Shown here piece by piece: positions 1 to 10,118 of a stretch of 64,000 bases of DNA. Under the pieces are notes generated by a model. The model was not told the DNA's origin, made no database searches, and saw only the letters and a list, made by a program, of their open reading frames with translations. The DNA comes from DATAOG01 sp963753685 (lineage in GTDB: Bacteria; Pseudomonadota; Alphaproteobacteria; Geminicoccales; Geminicoccaceae), in assembly GCA_963753685.1 (NCBI GenBank), contig CAVWDE010000002.1, forward strand, positions 62,001 to 126,000, given 5' to 3'. The position numbers and the translations under genes were made by a program. Position 1 is the stretch's first letter; every line of letters begins with the position of its first letter.

Positions 1-431
1 TTGTCGGCGAGCCAGTCCTTGGCCTCGTAGTCGAGGGGGCCGAGCTGGCAGAGCTCCTGGGCCTGCCGGTAGAAGGGCTCGAGATCGGCGCGCGTGATCG
101 GCCAGCCGCTGTGCGGCACCCAGTCGCGGGCCTCGAAGTCGATCTCGTCGAGCGGCCGGCAGCGGCCTTCCCAATGGTTGGTGGTGCCGCCGAAGAAGCG
201 CAGCCGGACGGCATCCAGATCGAAATAGGGCAGGCCGACGTTCTGGCCCTTGTAGAGGTCCTGGATCGCCTGGTCGAACTCCAGTCCGCCGCTCTCCAGG
301 AGGCACACGCGGATGCTCGTGCCGGCGAACGCGCGGGCGATGCTGATCCCGGCGGCGCCCGCGCCGACGATGCAAAGGTCGCCCTCGATCGCCGCGCCGT
401 CCTCGAGTTCGCGCGCGTCACGCAGGCTCAC
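1..431 (-). CDS. GMC-type FAD oxidoreductase, N-terminal part (runs off the window)
   Basis: The first 143 codons of a glucose-methanol-choline type flavin oxidoreductase are present; the C-terminus lies beyond base 1. The start is a GTG at 431 with AGGAGA about eight bases upstream; the nearby ATG at 438 meets a stop after six codons. The dinucleotide-binding fingerprint VGAGAAG sits at residues 22-28, followed by LLESGG where the FAD ribose is bound, and by FFGGTTNHWEGRC, which matches the GGTTNHW pattern of soluble GMC enzymes. The family oxidises alcohols or sugars with FAD; the substrate cannot be told from this part. Confidence 0.85.
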   Translation of the reverse strand, partial: MSLRDARELEDGAAIEGDLCIVGAGAAGISIARAFAGTSIRVCLLESGGLEFDQAIQDLYKGQNVGLPYFDLDAVRLRFFGGTTNHWEGRCRPLDEIDFEARDWVPHSGWPITRADLEPFYRQAQELCQLGPLDYEAKDWLAD

Positions 432-767
432 CGGCCATTCTCCTGATCCGCGGCGCCAGAAATCCGGGTGAGGAACGATCCGACACCCTGTGGCCCCGAA
501 GTCTAGGAACCTGTCCGATCAGCGCAAGGCTCAAATGGTCGTTGTCTACAGATAGTAGTCAGTGGCCCGACTAAACCGCAATTTGTTGAGAGCAGAGCAC
601 CAACGGTGGATACGAATGCCTCCCGGCCCGCCCGAACGGGCTTGTCGCGCGCGGTCGATCGGGTAGAGATCGAGCTTCGGCGGCCGATCGAAAGAGGCCG
701 GCCGGAGTGGGGGCAGGAATCGCGCCGGCGTGGATGTGCGCGCAGCGCGGAGCGAGGGGGTGTGAGC
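432..767. other. Intergenic region without a recognisable gene
   Basis: About 336 bases lie between the divergent oxidoreductase and nucleotidase genes. I see no coding sequence with a family resemblance and no RNA gene. A weak hairpin (GCCCG and CGGGC arms around 630) is present. The region probably holds both promoters, but no convincing -35/-10 pair could be picked. Confidence 0.5.
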
Positions 768-2295
768 ATGACCGTGCGGCCACGCAGTCGGACCGTGCCG
801 ATCCTGGGCGGCGCGCTGGCGCTGGCGTTGGTCTGGGCCGGTGCGGCCTGGGCCGAGCCGGCGCAGATCACGTTCCTGCACACCAACGACGTCTACGAGA
901 TCGCGCCGGTCGGCGGCCAGGGCGGCCTCGCCGAGCTCGGGACGCTGCTCAAGCAGGAGCGGGCCCGGAGCGAGCACAGCATCACGACCTTCGGCGGCGA
1001 TCTGATCTCGCCCTCGCTGTTGTCCGGGCTCACCAAGGGGACGCAGATGATCGACCTCATGAACCGGCTCGGCGTCGACATCGCCGTGCTCGGCAACCAC
1101 GAGTTCGACTTCGGCCCCGAGCTCCTGGCCGAGCGGATCAAGGCCTCGAGCTTTCCCTGGCTCGGCACCAACGTGCTGGGGGCGGACGGCAAGCCCGCGG
1201 CCGGCACGGTCGGGACGCAGCATGATCGAGGTCGCGGGCTACAAGATCGGCTTCTTCGGCCTCCTGACGCCCGAGACCGACGTCCTGTCCTCGCCCGGGC
1301 CCGGGATCACCTTCGCCCCGGTCGTCGAGACCGCCGCGGCCACGGTCGAGGAGCTGCGCGCGGCGGGCGCCGATCTGATCGTGGCGCTGACCCACCAGAA
1401 CCTCGCCGACGACCGCGAGCTGGGGCGTCGCGTCCATGGCATCGATGTGATCCTCGGCGGCCACGACCACGATCCGATGACCATCTACGAGGGCGGCACG
1501 CTGATCGTCAAAGCCGGCCACGACGCCCACTATCTGGCGGCGGTCGACCTCCGGGTCGACCGGGTGCAAAAGCGCGGCAAAGAGGTCGTCGAGGTGCTGC
1601 CGTCCTGGCGCTACCTCTCGACCGCAGGCGTGGCGCCCGACCCGGACATCCAGGCGGTGGTCGACCACTACGAGGCCGAGCTCAATCAGGACCTGGGCCA
1701 GCCGGTCGGCACCACGACGGTTCTCCTGGACAGCCGGCGCGCAACGGTCCGGGTCGCCGAGAGCAACTTCGGCGATCTGATCGCCGACGCCATGCGTGCC
1801 CACGTCGGCGCCGAGGTGGCGCTCATGAACGGCGGCGGCATCCGCGGCGATCGCACCTACGACCCCGGCACCGTGCTGACCCGCAAGGACATCCTGACCG
1901 AGCTGCCGTTCGGCAACGTCGACATGCTGATCGAGCTCGCCGGCGCCGATCTGCTGGCGGCGCTCGAGAACGGCGTCTCGCAGGTCGAGGACGCGGCCGG
2001 GCGCTTCCCGCAGGTCTCCGGCATGACCTTCACCTACGACCCGGCCAAGCCCGCCGGTCACCGGATCGTCAAGGTCACGGTCGGCGGGGCGCCGCTCGAT
2101 CCCGGCCACACCTACAAGGTCGCGACCAACGAGTACATCTTCGGCGGCGGCGACGGCTACGCAGCACTCGGCCGCGGCAAACCGCTGATCGACGCCTCGG
2201 CCGCCACCCTGATCGCGACCGTGGTCATGGACTACATCGCCAAACGGGGCGAGATCGCGCCCAAGGTCGACGGCCGGATCACGCGCCTGGAGTAA
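768..2295 (+). CDS. 5'-nucleotidase / UshA-type metallophosphatase (frameshifted)
   Basis: An exported nucleotidase with a signal peptide (about residues 1-29, ending AGAAWA), an N-terminal metallophosphatase domain (HTNDVYE, GGD, GNHEFD, HQN, GGHDHD) and a C-terminal 5-nucleotidase domain (NGGGIRGD, FGGGDGY). The family removes phosphate from periplasmic nucleotides. The first 150 codons are in one frame and the rest, from about 1220, in another. Removing one base in ACGCAGCATG (about 1215) joins them as GTVGTRMIEV. The span is 1528 bases, three times 509 plus one. The first metal motif reads D-V-Y where UshA has D-x-H. ATG 768 was chosen; GTG 762 in the same frame is an alternative. Confidence 0.8.
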
Positions 2296-2314
2296 GCCGG
2301 CGCCCGGAGCCCGC

Positions 2315-3055
2315 TCAGCCCGCGCCGACGATGTGCGCAACCACGGTGCTCATCGAGGTCGCGGCGGTTGGCTCGTCGGCGATCACCCGGCCCTGGCGCA
2401 GCGCCACGATCCGGTCGGAGACCGCGAACACGTCGGTCAGGCGGTGGCTGATCAGGATCACCGCGATGCCCTGGCGCTTGAGCTCGCGGATCAGATCGAG
2501 CACGTGGTCGACCTCGCGCACCGCGAGCGCTGCGGTCGGCTCGTCCATGATCACGAGCTTGGGCTCGAAGGTCAGCGCGCGGGCGATCGCGACCGACTGC
2601 TGCTGGCCGCCCGAGAGCGTGCCGACCAGGTGCCGGACGCCCGGGATGCGCGCGCCCAAGCGCGCGATCATGCGCGTGGCCTCGGCCTCGATCCGGGCGC
2701 GATCGATCGTACCCAGCGGCAGCCCGAGCACGCTCCGGGTCGGCTCGCGGCCGAGGAAGATGTTCGAGGCGACGTCCTGCTGGCGGGCGAGCGCTAAGTC
2801 CTGATAGATCATCTCGATGCCCGCCCGCCGGCGCTCGCCCGGGTCGAGCGCATCGATGCCGGCACCAGCGAAGCGGATCGTGCCGGCATCGGCGCCATAG
2901 ATCCCGGTGATGCACTTCATGAGCGTCGACTTGCCGGCGCCATTGTCGCCGACCAGGCCCACGACCGAGCCCGCCTCGACCGCGAAGGTGATGCCGCGCA
3001 GCGCCTCGACGGTGCCGAAGCGCTTCTGGAGGCCCTCGAGCTCCAGGAGGCTCAT
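2315..3055 (-). CDS. Sugar ABC transporter ATP-binding protein (FrcA type)
   Basis: A 246-residue single-domain ABC ATPase. Walker A is GDNGAGKS (about residue 38), the signature is LSGGQQQ and Walker B is LVIMDEPTAAL. Unlike RbsA or AlsA it has one nucleotide-binding domain, as in the fructose transporter FrcA. Its ATG overlaps the stop of the permease gene in an ATGA, so the two are translationally coupled. It would energise import of a monosaccharide bound by the binding protein at 4130-5107. Confidence 0.9.
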   Translation of the reverse strand: MSLLELEGLQKRFGTVEALRGITFAVEAGSVVGLVGDNGAGKSTLMKCITGIYGADAGTIRFAGAGIDALDPGERRRAGIEMIYQDLALARQQDVASNIFLGREPTRSVLGLPLGTIDRARIEAEATRMIARLGARIPGVRHLVGTLSGGQQQSVAIARALTFEPKLVIMDEPTAALAVREVDHVLDLIRELKRQGIAVILISHRLTDVFAVSDRIVALRQGRVIADEPTAATSMSTVVAHIVGAG

Positions 3056-4033
3056 CGCTGCTGGCGCGCGGCGTTGATGCGGTCGAGCCAGACCGCGAGG
3101 ATCAAGACCGCCCCGATCGCCATCTGCTGGTAATAGGACTGGACGGCCATCAGATTCAGGCCGTTCTGCAGGACGCCCATGATCAAAGCGCCGATCAGGG
3201 TGCCGAGCACGCTGCCGCGGCCGCCGAACAGGTTGGTGCCGCCGATGATCGCAGCCGTGATCGCGGTGAGCTCGTAGTTGAGGCCGGCGGTCGGATCGCC
3301 GGCGTTGACCCGCGCCATGAACAGGAGCCCGGCGATCCCGGCCATCGATCCGGAGAGGGTGTAGAGCTTCAGCCGGTGGGCCTCGACGTGGATGCCGGTC
3401 GCGCGCGCCGCCGCTTCGTTGTCGCCGATCACCAGCGTGTAGCGGCCAAAGCGGGTGTAGGCGAGGACGTAGTGCGCGATCAGCGCCACGCCGATGAAGA
3501 TCAGGACCGGCGTCGGCACCCCGAACGGCCGGCCCTGGCCGAGATACAGGAGGGGGTCGGGCAGGCCGTAGACCGGCTTGCCGTTGGTCAGGACCAGGGC
3601 CGCGCCGCGCGCGATGCCGAGCATGCCGAGCGTGACGATGAAGGCCGGGATCTTCGCCCGGGTGACGAGGATGCCGTTGATCGCGCCGCACAAGCGCGCC
3701 GGCCAGGAGGCTCGCCGGGATCGCGCTGATCCAGGGCAGGCCCAGGCCGTTGACCGCAAGGGCGCCGACCACGCCTGAGAAGCCCACGACCGAGCCCAGC
3801 GAGAGGTCGATGCCGGCGGAGCAGATCACGAAGGTCGCGCCGACCGCGAGCACGCCGATCACCGCGGTCGCGAGCAGGATGTTGAGGAAGTTGGAGACGC
3901 TGAGGAAATAGGGCGAGAGGACCGACATCACCGCGATCAGGAGGACCAGCACGGCCAGCAATTCGACCCGCACCGTGAGCCGGCTGGCGCGCGCCAGCAG
4001 ACCCGCCCGGACCTCCGGCTGCGAGATCGCCAT
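3052..4033 (-). CDS. Sugar ABC transporter permease (RbsC/FrcC family, frameshifted)
   Basis: An inner-membrane permease of the ribose/fructose family with hydrophobic segments throughout and the family motif GIDLSLGSVVG near residue 74. The reading frame changes near 3694: SLLAGAL is followed in the next frame by CGAINGILVTRAKIPAFIV, which continues the family pattern. Dropping one base in GCGCTTGTGCGG restores a 326-residue protein. Second gene of the operon binding protein-permease-ATPase. Confidence 0.85.
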
Positions 4034-4129
4034 GGTCTCAGATGTCTCCGCGGCGCCGGGCCGCGCCGTGAGCCGACGCGGCCCGCAACAACCGTTCGCT
4101 CCCGATCGCGGCGTGCGGCCGTGAAGCCG

Positions 4130-5107
4130 TTACTTCACGTACTGCAGCATCGGGTCCTTGTTCTCCTCGAGCATCTGCTTGGTCAGCACCAGCGTCGGCA
4201 CGTAGGTGTACTCGTCGACCTGTTTGCCGTTCAGCACGTCGGTGACCTTCTCGACCGCCTCCTTGCCGACCAGATAGGGCAGCTGCGCGACCGAGGCGTT
4301 GAGCCGGCCCGACTTGATCGACTTGACCGCATCGACGTTGCCATCGACGCCCACGACCAGGATGTCGCCACCCTTGCCGGCGGCGTAGACGGTCTCGACC
4401 GCGCCCAGCGCCATGGTGTCGTTGGCGGCGAAGATCGCCTTGAGATCGGGATTGCGGGTCAGGATGTCGTTGGTGATGTTGGCGGCCTTGGCGCGGTCCC
4501 AGTCACCCGGCAGGGAGGCAACGATCTCGAGCCCGGGAGCGGCCTTCTTGATCTCCTCGGCGAACCCCTGGGCGCGCTTCTGGCCGGTGATGTTGCCCGA
4601 GAGGCCCTCGATCACCAGGACCGGCCCCTTGGCGTCCTTGCCCAGCTGCGAGGCGACCCAGTCGGCGCCCTGGCGGCCGGCCTGCACGTTGTCCGAGCCG
4701 ATCGTGAACGCGATGTCGACGCCTCCTTGCTTCGCGATGGCGTGGTCGAGATTGGCGTCCAGATCGACCACCGGGATGCCCTCGTCGGTCGCCTTCTTGA
4801 GACAGGGCAAGAGGTTGGTCGAGTTGATCGACGCGGTGATCATGACCGTGGGCTTGCGCTCGAGCATGGTGTTGCAGACGTTGAGCTGGGGCTCGGCGGC
4901 CTGATCGGACTCGACGGCCTGCAGATAGTACTCGACGCCCGCCTCCTTGGCGCCGTCCTGGATGCCCTCCTGCATGGCGCCCCAGAACGGGTTCGACAGG
5001 GTCTTGAGCAGGACCCCATAGAGTTTCTGATCGGCCGCCCGGGCGCTCGTGGCCCCGACCCAGGCGAGCGCGCCGAGCGCCAGGAGCGATACCGTCGATC
5101 GCAGCAT
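4130..5107 (-). CDS. Periplasmic sugar-binding protein (AlsB-like)
   Basis: A 325-residue periplasmic binding protein of the ribose/allose class. A signal peptide (LLALGALAWVGATSARA) is followed by YGVLLKTLSNPFW, and later by GDWDRAKA, AIFAANDTMALG and VVGVDG, all close to what I recall of D-allose-binding AlsB. The start ATG 5107 has GGGAGG seven bases upstream; an earlier in-frame GTG/ATG at 5140 would put extra residues before the signal peptide. First gene of a three-gene ABC operon; the actual sugar is not certain. Confidence 0.9.
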   Translation of the reverse strand: MLRSTVSLLALGALAWVGATSARAADQKLYGVLLKTLSNPFWGAMQEGIQDGAKEAGVEYYLQAVESDQAAEPQLNVCNTMLERKPTVMITASINSTNLLPCLKKATDEGIPVVDLDANLDHAIAKQGGVDIAFTIGSDNVQAGRQGADWVASQLGKDAKGPVLVIEGLSGNITGQKRAQGFAEEIKKAAPGLEIVASLPGDWDRAKAANITNDILTRNPDLKAIFAANDTMALGAVETVYAAGKGGDILVVGVDGNVDAVKSIKSGRLNASVAQLPYLVGKEAVEKVTDVLNGKQVDEYTYVPTLVLTKQMLEENKDPMLQYVK

Positions 5108-5306
5108 GCGAGCCTCCCTTCTTGATTGGTTTCGAGACACCGCCGAGGTGTCATCGGGCTGTCGAGCTTAGGGCATTTCGCGCCCCCCGCAAGCCGGGAC
5201 GAGACGGGGCGACGTCTCCGTAGCGGCTCCGCCAAGGGCGGCATCGAGGCGCGCGGGACGGCTCGAGCGGGTGGGACCGACCCGCCCGCAGCAGCGACGG
5301 CCCGGC

Positions 5307-5949
5307 CTAGGCCGGCTGGTGGGACCAGTCGTCGAGCTTGCCCATGATCGGGTCGAGCGCCGGCTTGATCGCCGCGCTGGCACCCGGGGTCGCCTGCACC
5401 CGATCGATCGCGCTCTGCACCTTCGGCAGCATCCCGGTCACCAGCGAGGCGAGCGTCTTCCTGGCGTCGCCCTCCAGCTTCGCGATCTTGGGCTTGAGCT
5501 CGTAGAGCCGGGCGTCGATCTCGACCAGCTTCGGGACCGCCGCCTGGGCCGACGCCTGGTCGGTGATCCCGCCGAGCGTGGCCGTGACGTCGTTGACGGC
5601 GTTCGTGAGCCCCTTGCCGACGTCGGTGTTGTCGACCTCCAACCCGGGGCCCGAGGTCGCGACGTCCTGCGCGGCCTTGGCCACCCGGTCGGCGGTTGCC
5701 TGCATTTTCTGGGCGGCCTCCCTGGCGACCCGCTGCGCCTCGCTCTCCGCCTGCTCGGTGAGGGCCTGGGTCCGGTCGGTGGCCGACGTCTGATCAGCAG
5801 CCGGCGGGGCCACCGGGTGGCGCTGCCGCAGCCGGCGCCGCCGGTTGCACCGGCCCCACGGCGATCGGGGGCTTGCTCTCCGGGCGGAAGTACTCGTAGC
5901 CGGCGAAGGCGAGCACCACGACCACCACGATCCCCATGATCCAACGCAT
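5307..5949 (-). CDS. Membrane-anchored coiled protein of unknown function (frameshifted)
   Basis: An N-terminal membrane anchor (IMGIVVVVVLAFAGYEYF) is followed by a proline/alanine-rich linker and a largely helical alanine-rich domain (residues about 50-212). Two frames are needed: the anchor and linker end in a stop at GCC GGC TGC TGA, while the rest continues from GTG GCC CCG. Removing one C from CCACCC near 5818 joins them, and the span is one base more than a multiple of three. The ATG at 5949 has AGGAG in front. I do not recognise the family; it may act in the periplasm. Confidence 0.6.
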
Positions 5950-6094
5950 CGGCTTCTCCTGCGACGGTGGATGATTGGTTGGCGATTGCCAGGCGGCGCT
6001 CTTTGCCCTCAGAACATGGTCACCTCATGCGCGGCCGGCAATCCTTCGGGCCGGCGCTTCCCCGTTGGGCCCGCCGGTCGACGCCACGGGCCCC

Positions 6095-7408
6095 TCAGCG
6101 CAGATCTTCGCCGACCTCCTGCCAGGTGCAGCGGTCCTTGACCACGGGCGTCGTCTCCGGCTGGCCGATGCCGCGGGTGATCAGGCCGATCACGCGCTCG
6201 TCGTTTTCGTAGTCGAGGTGGGCGCTCAGCGGGTTCGCGAACTCGCCGAGCCCGAACAGCGGACTGACCGGCGCGATGTTGATGCTGATGTTGACCTGGC
6301 TGGGACACAGGCGCGAGTCGACGTGATCGCGCACGAACGCATCCGGGATCGGATAGCTCAGCAGATCGTTCGGATCGCTGAACGCGATCAGCTCGGTCTG
6401 TTCGAACATGCGCTCCTGATAATGGCCGCCGGCCGCGAGACAGTAGTCCGGCACGGCGTCGCGCACCGTGGCCGGCTCGAGGCCGCTCTGGAGCAGGGGC
6501 AGCTGGTTGGCAAGCATGAAGATCTTGATGTCGCGCTCCTGGAAGTCCTTGGCTACCGGCACGAGCCGCGGATGTCGCTCCGCCTCCTGCTTCAGCAACC
6601 CCGCAAGGCGCTGCAGGGCGTCGGTGGTGATCCGACTGCCGAGGCTGTGGGTGATGAACACGAAGTCGTCGGCGGCGAGCCGGGAGCCGAAGGCCGGGCT
6701 GTCCGGGTCGCAGATCTGCTGCTTGTCCGGCAGGCCCTGCCAGTCGGTGCTGAGCGCCCAACACAGCGTCTGTCCAACGGACGCCTGGATCCGTTCGCGC
6801 CCGGTGCCGGTGTAGACCAGGGGATCCGCGGCGACATCGTTGACGAAGTGCTTGAAGGCGTTGTTGAGACTCGCGCGCTTGCTGGCGTAGACCGCGCTGT
6901 CGTCGAAGGCGTAGCTGTCCTTGGCCGGCTGGCTGATCGGCGACCAGGTCAGCTCGTAAAACAGCATCTCCCGATCGCGGGCCGTATTGGTGTGGCGCGT
7001 GACGGTCAGCTCGCCCAGCGACTCGTCGGGGAACACCGAGCTTTCGATGGCGAACTGCTTCGGTTCCGGCGCGATCACGGTGAGGTCGAGCGCCTGCGCC
7101 AGGTTGGCGCTGAGGCGGGCCGAGTAGCCGGGCACGTGGGTGCCGACCCCGTGGACCATGATCACCTTGAGGATCGGCCGCTCGGGGCCGGCCTTGCCGA
7201 GCGGCGGCTAGCCCGCCTGGTGCTCGAGCATCGGCAGGATGCCGCTGAACGCCGGGCCGCTGACCTCGCACTGGCGCGTGTCTTTGACCTCCTTGTCCGA
7301 GGGCGCCATCAGCGCCCGCGTCACGCCTTCGCCGAAGCTCGCGCAGCCGCCCAGCGCGAAGGCTGCGATCAGCAGGGCCATGGCCGGCCCGGTGGTCCGC
7401 GACTGCAC
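6095..7408 (-). CDS. Alpha/beta-hydrolase lipoprotein with in-frame TAG
   Basis: The N-terminus is a lipoprotein signal (MALLIAAFALGGCAS, lipobox ALGGC) starting at GTG 7408 with GGAGAGG upstream. After 66 codons the frame is closed by TAG at 7208-7210, but the same frame continues without a shift into a hydrolase-like domain: VIMVHGVGTH, then FITHSLGSRITTD (nucleophile Ser in HSLGS) and a C-terminal half without clear homology. The TAG lies where the text would read QAG-x-PPLGKAG. Either the gene is a recent nonsense mutant, or the base is wrong. The downstream part alone could start at ATG 7159 but would lack export. Confidence 0.65.
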
Positions 7409-7491
7409 GATGTCCTCTCCCGCTCGCGAGGCTTGTCCCGGGTGCCGTTCCCAACTACCCGTGCGTTGGCAGCAAAGCCCGTTGCCCCCTT

Positions 7492-8536
7492 GTGAGCAAG
7501 CACAGTCTTCTGATGACCCGCGTGATCGCCTGGCTCAGAGTTCTCGGCCTCGTTTGCCTCGGCCTCGCGGTGGCCGGCGCGACGGTGTGGGGAGCTCTCG
7601 CCCTCTACTACTCCGATCTGCCGGGCGAGCCGCTCCGGATCGCGCTTGCCGCGGCATTCGCCCTCGGGACCCTCGGGGCGTTCCTGTTCCTGCGCGATCG
7701 CCGGCGGACGTTGCTCGGCTTTGGCGTCGCGTTCGCGATCCTGCTCGCCTGGTGGGCCTCGATCGAGCCATCCAACCAGCGCGACTGGCGGACCGAGGTC
7801 GCGGTCCTCCCCTATGCGACCCGGGACGGCGACCTCGTGACGGTGCACAACGTCCGCAACTTCGACTACCGCACCGAGCAGGACTTCGTGCCGCACTACG
7901 ATGTCCGGACGTTCGATCTGCGCCGGCTCGATGCAGTCGACCTGATCGCCGTCTACTGGATGGGCGACGCGATCGCCCACATCATGGTGAGCTTCGGCTT
8001 TGCCGGCGACCACGTCGCGTTCTCGATCGAGACCCGCACCGAAAAAGGCGAGGCCTATTCCTCGATCAAGGGCTTCTTCAAGCAGTACGAGCTGATCTAC
8101 ATCGTCGGCGACGAGCGCGACCTGATCCGGGTGCGCACCAACTACCGGCGGCCGCAGGAGCTCGTCTACCTCTACCGGACGCGCGCCAGTCCCGAGAACG
8201 CCCGCCGCCTGTTCCTGGAATATGTCGACAAGATCAACCGGCTGACCGAGCAGCCGGAGTTCTACAATACCGCCACGACCAACTGCACGACCGACGTCTG
8301 GTCCCTGGTGCGCGCGCTGTCGGACCAGGTTCCGCTGGACTGGCGGGTGCTGGTGAGCGGCTATTTCCCCGAATACGCCTACGACCTCGGCAGCCTCGAT
8401 ACCGACCTGCCGTTCGCGGCAGCTGAAGAGGACGAGCCTGATCAACGACAAGGCGCACGCCGCCGACCAGGACCCTGACTTCTCCCTGCGCATCCGCGAG
8501 GGCCTGCCGCGGCCGCCGCCGCGGGTCGATCGGTGA
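7492..8536 (+). CDS. DUF4105 membrane protein (frameshifted near the C-terminus)
   Basis: Three N-terminal membrane segments are followed by a DUF4105 (Lnb-like N-terminal periplasmic) domain with VHNVRNFDYRTE, SIKGFFKQYEL and the Cys/Thr motif TTNCTTD. Lnb-type proteins act in the lipoprotein N-acylation field, but the role of stand-alone members is unclear. Near 8420 the frame shifts by one inserted base; the corrected tail reads LKRTSLINDKAHAADQDPDF then SLRIREGLP, the usual DUF4105 ending, and stops at 8536. GTG 7492 was used; ATG 7513 is an alternative. Confidence 0.75.
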
Positions 8537-8565
8537 GGATGCGCAACGCTCAGGAGAGAACCACC

Positions 8566-9329
8566 ATGCCCGTCCGCCTGTTCGCCGGCGCCAGCGGCTT
8601 TGCCTACAAGCCCTGGAAAGGGCCATTTCTATCCTGCCGACCTGCCCGACGCCCAGATGCTCGCCTACTACGCCGCCCGCCTGCCCACGGTCGAGATCAA
8701 CAACACCTTCTACCGGTTGCCCAAGGCGGACGTGCTGGCAGGCTGGGCCGAGCAGACGCCGGAAACCTTCCGCTTCGTGCTCAAGGCCTCACGCCGGATC
8801 ACCCACATCCAGCGCCTGAAAGACGTGGGCGACCTGGTCGACTATTTCCTCGACGACGGCAGGTACCCTCGGCGAACGCCTCGGCCCGCTCCTGTTCCAG
8901 CTGCCGCCGCACATGAAGAAGGACCTGGACCGGCTGCGCGTTTTTCTCGAACTCGTGCCACCGGAGAAACGGGTCGCGCTCGAGTTCCGCAACGCCAGCT
9001 GGTTCGAGGACGACGTGTTCGATCTCCTGCGCACCCACGACGCAGCACTCTGCGTCGCCGAGACCGGCAGCGAGGATGACGACGAGGACGGCGACAGCGA
9101 GCCCGTACCGCTGGTCGCGACCGCCTCCTGGGGCTACCTCCGCCTGCGGCGCGACGACTACACCGATGCCGACCTCAGCGCCTGGGCCGAACGGATCGCC
9201 GCCCAGCCCTGGTCCGAGGCCTACGTCTTCTTCAAGCATGACGAAGCCGGGATGGGAGCCAAGCTGGCACTACGTTTCATCGAGTTGAACGGGCGCACGA
9301 CGGGCCGCACGCCCCAGGGCGGTGGTTGA
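8566..9329 (+). CDS. DUF72 family protein (two frameshifts)
   Basis: A DUF72 (YecE-like, TIM-barrel) protein spread over three frames. Frame one gives MPVRLFAGASGFAYKPWKG, frame two HFYPADLPDAQMLAYYAARL to YFLDDG, frame three TLGERLGPLLFQLPP to the end. Removing one base at about 8620 (AAAGGGCCATTTC) and one at about 8863 (GGCAGGTACC) restores one chain of about 253 residues with family motifs (EINNTFYRLP, FRFVLKASRRITH, ALEFRNASW). The span is two bases over a multiple of three. The biochemical role of DUF72 is unknown. Confidence 0.75.
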
Positions 9330-9461
9330 TCGAGCCGTTACCTCTCTCGACCCGAGTCCACGGAGTCGCCGGCGGCCCAACTCCTGCACGAGGTCCCAGG
9401 ACACGACCATGAGGGTGAGCCGGAGCGGGATCCAGGGCTCGAACTCAGGTGTCAACCCTCG

Positions 9462-9477
9462 CTTGACATGTGTCAAG
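9462..9477 (+). promoter_or_regulatory. Operator/promoter of the higBA pair
   Basis: CTTGACATGTGTCAAG has 7-base arms (CTTGACA/TGTCAAG) around two bases. The left arm contains a perfect -35 hexamer TTGACA (9463-9468), and a weak -10 TACATC lies 17 bases further on. The site is 22 bases before the higB start. HigA antitoxins usually repress their own promoter through such a dyad, so this is the likely operator. Confidence 0.6.
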
Positions 9478-9499
9478 CAAAGCTTTACATCTGGATGCG

Positions 9500-9781
9500 A
9501 TGATCAAGAGCTTCCGCCACAAGGGGCTGGCATCGTTCTTCAAGACCGGCAAGGCGGCCGGCATCCCGCCAGAGTTGGCGAACCGCATCCGTTCGCGCCT
9601 CGCGGTGCTGCATGGCGCGGTCACGCTCACGGATGTGGACGTTGCAGGATGGCGCCTCCACCGCCTCAAGGGGGGCCAGGTGGGACGATGGGCGATCGAT
9701 GTCAGCGGACCTTGGCGGATCACGTTCGAATGGGGGCAAGACAGCCATGTCTACCGAGCGGATCTCGAACAGTATCACTGA
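9500..9781 (+). CDS. higB: HigB-type toxin (RelE/ParE superfamily)
   Basis: A 93-residue toxin of the HigB-1 family: IKSFRHKGLASFF at the start, then WRLHRLKGGQVGRWAIDVSG and WRITFEWG, the usual C-terminal strands of this ribosome-dependent mRNA interferase family. It precedes its antitoxin and overlaps it by 35 bases, the typical toxin-first order of higBA. ATG 9500 was chosen because the longer frame would start inside the operator. Confidence 0.9.
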   Translation: MIKSFRHKGLASFFKTGKAAGIPPELANRIRSRLAVLHGAVTLTDVDVAGWRLHRLKGGQVGRWAIDVSGPWRITFEWGQDSHVYRADLEQYH

Positions 9782-10118
9782 GATCCCGGCCGCTGCCGAG
9801 CCGGGCTTCGCGCCCGTTCACCCCGGCGAGGTGTTGCGAGAGGCGATCTCTGAGGGGCTGCACCTGACGGTTGCCGAGGCGGCCCGGCGCATCGGGATCT
9901 CGCGCCAGATGATCCACGACATTCTGGCCGGGCGCCGAGCGGTGACGGCAGAGACGGCGTTGCGCTTCGAGCGGCTGGGCGCGGCGACGGCGGGGCTCCT
10001 GCTGCGCCTGCAGGACGAGCACGACCTCGCGCGGGCGCGGGCGAGCTTGCGTGACGAGTTGGCGGCGATCGAGCCCGCTCGCGCCACGTCAGGAGTGCGG
10101 CCGCCGCTTCCGCTCTAG
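9747..10118 (+). CDS. higA: HigA-type antitoxin, HTH regulator
   Basis: A 123-residue antitoxin with a Cro/CI-type helix-turn-helix. It contains HPGEVLREA, GISRQMIHDILAGRRAVTAE and TALRFERLG, the standard HigA pattern. It should neutralise the upstream toxin and repress from the dyad at 9462-9477. The start ATG 9747 lies inside the toxin gene. An acidic tail (residues 80-105) extends past the domain. Its stop overlaps the stop of the convergent EVE gene. Confidence 0.9.
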   Translation: MSTERISNSITEIPAAAEPGFAPVHPGEVLREAISEGLHLTVAEAARRIGISRQMIHDILAGRRAVTAETALRFERLGAATAGLLLRLQDEHDLARARASLRDELAAIEPARATSGVRPPLPL

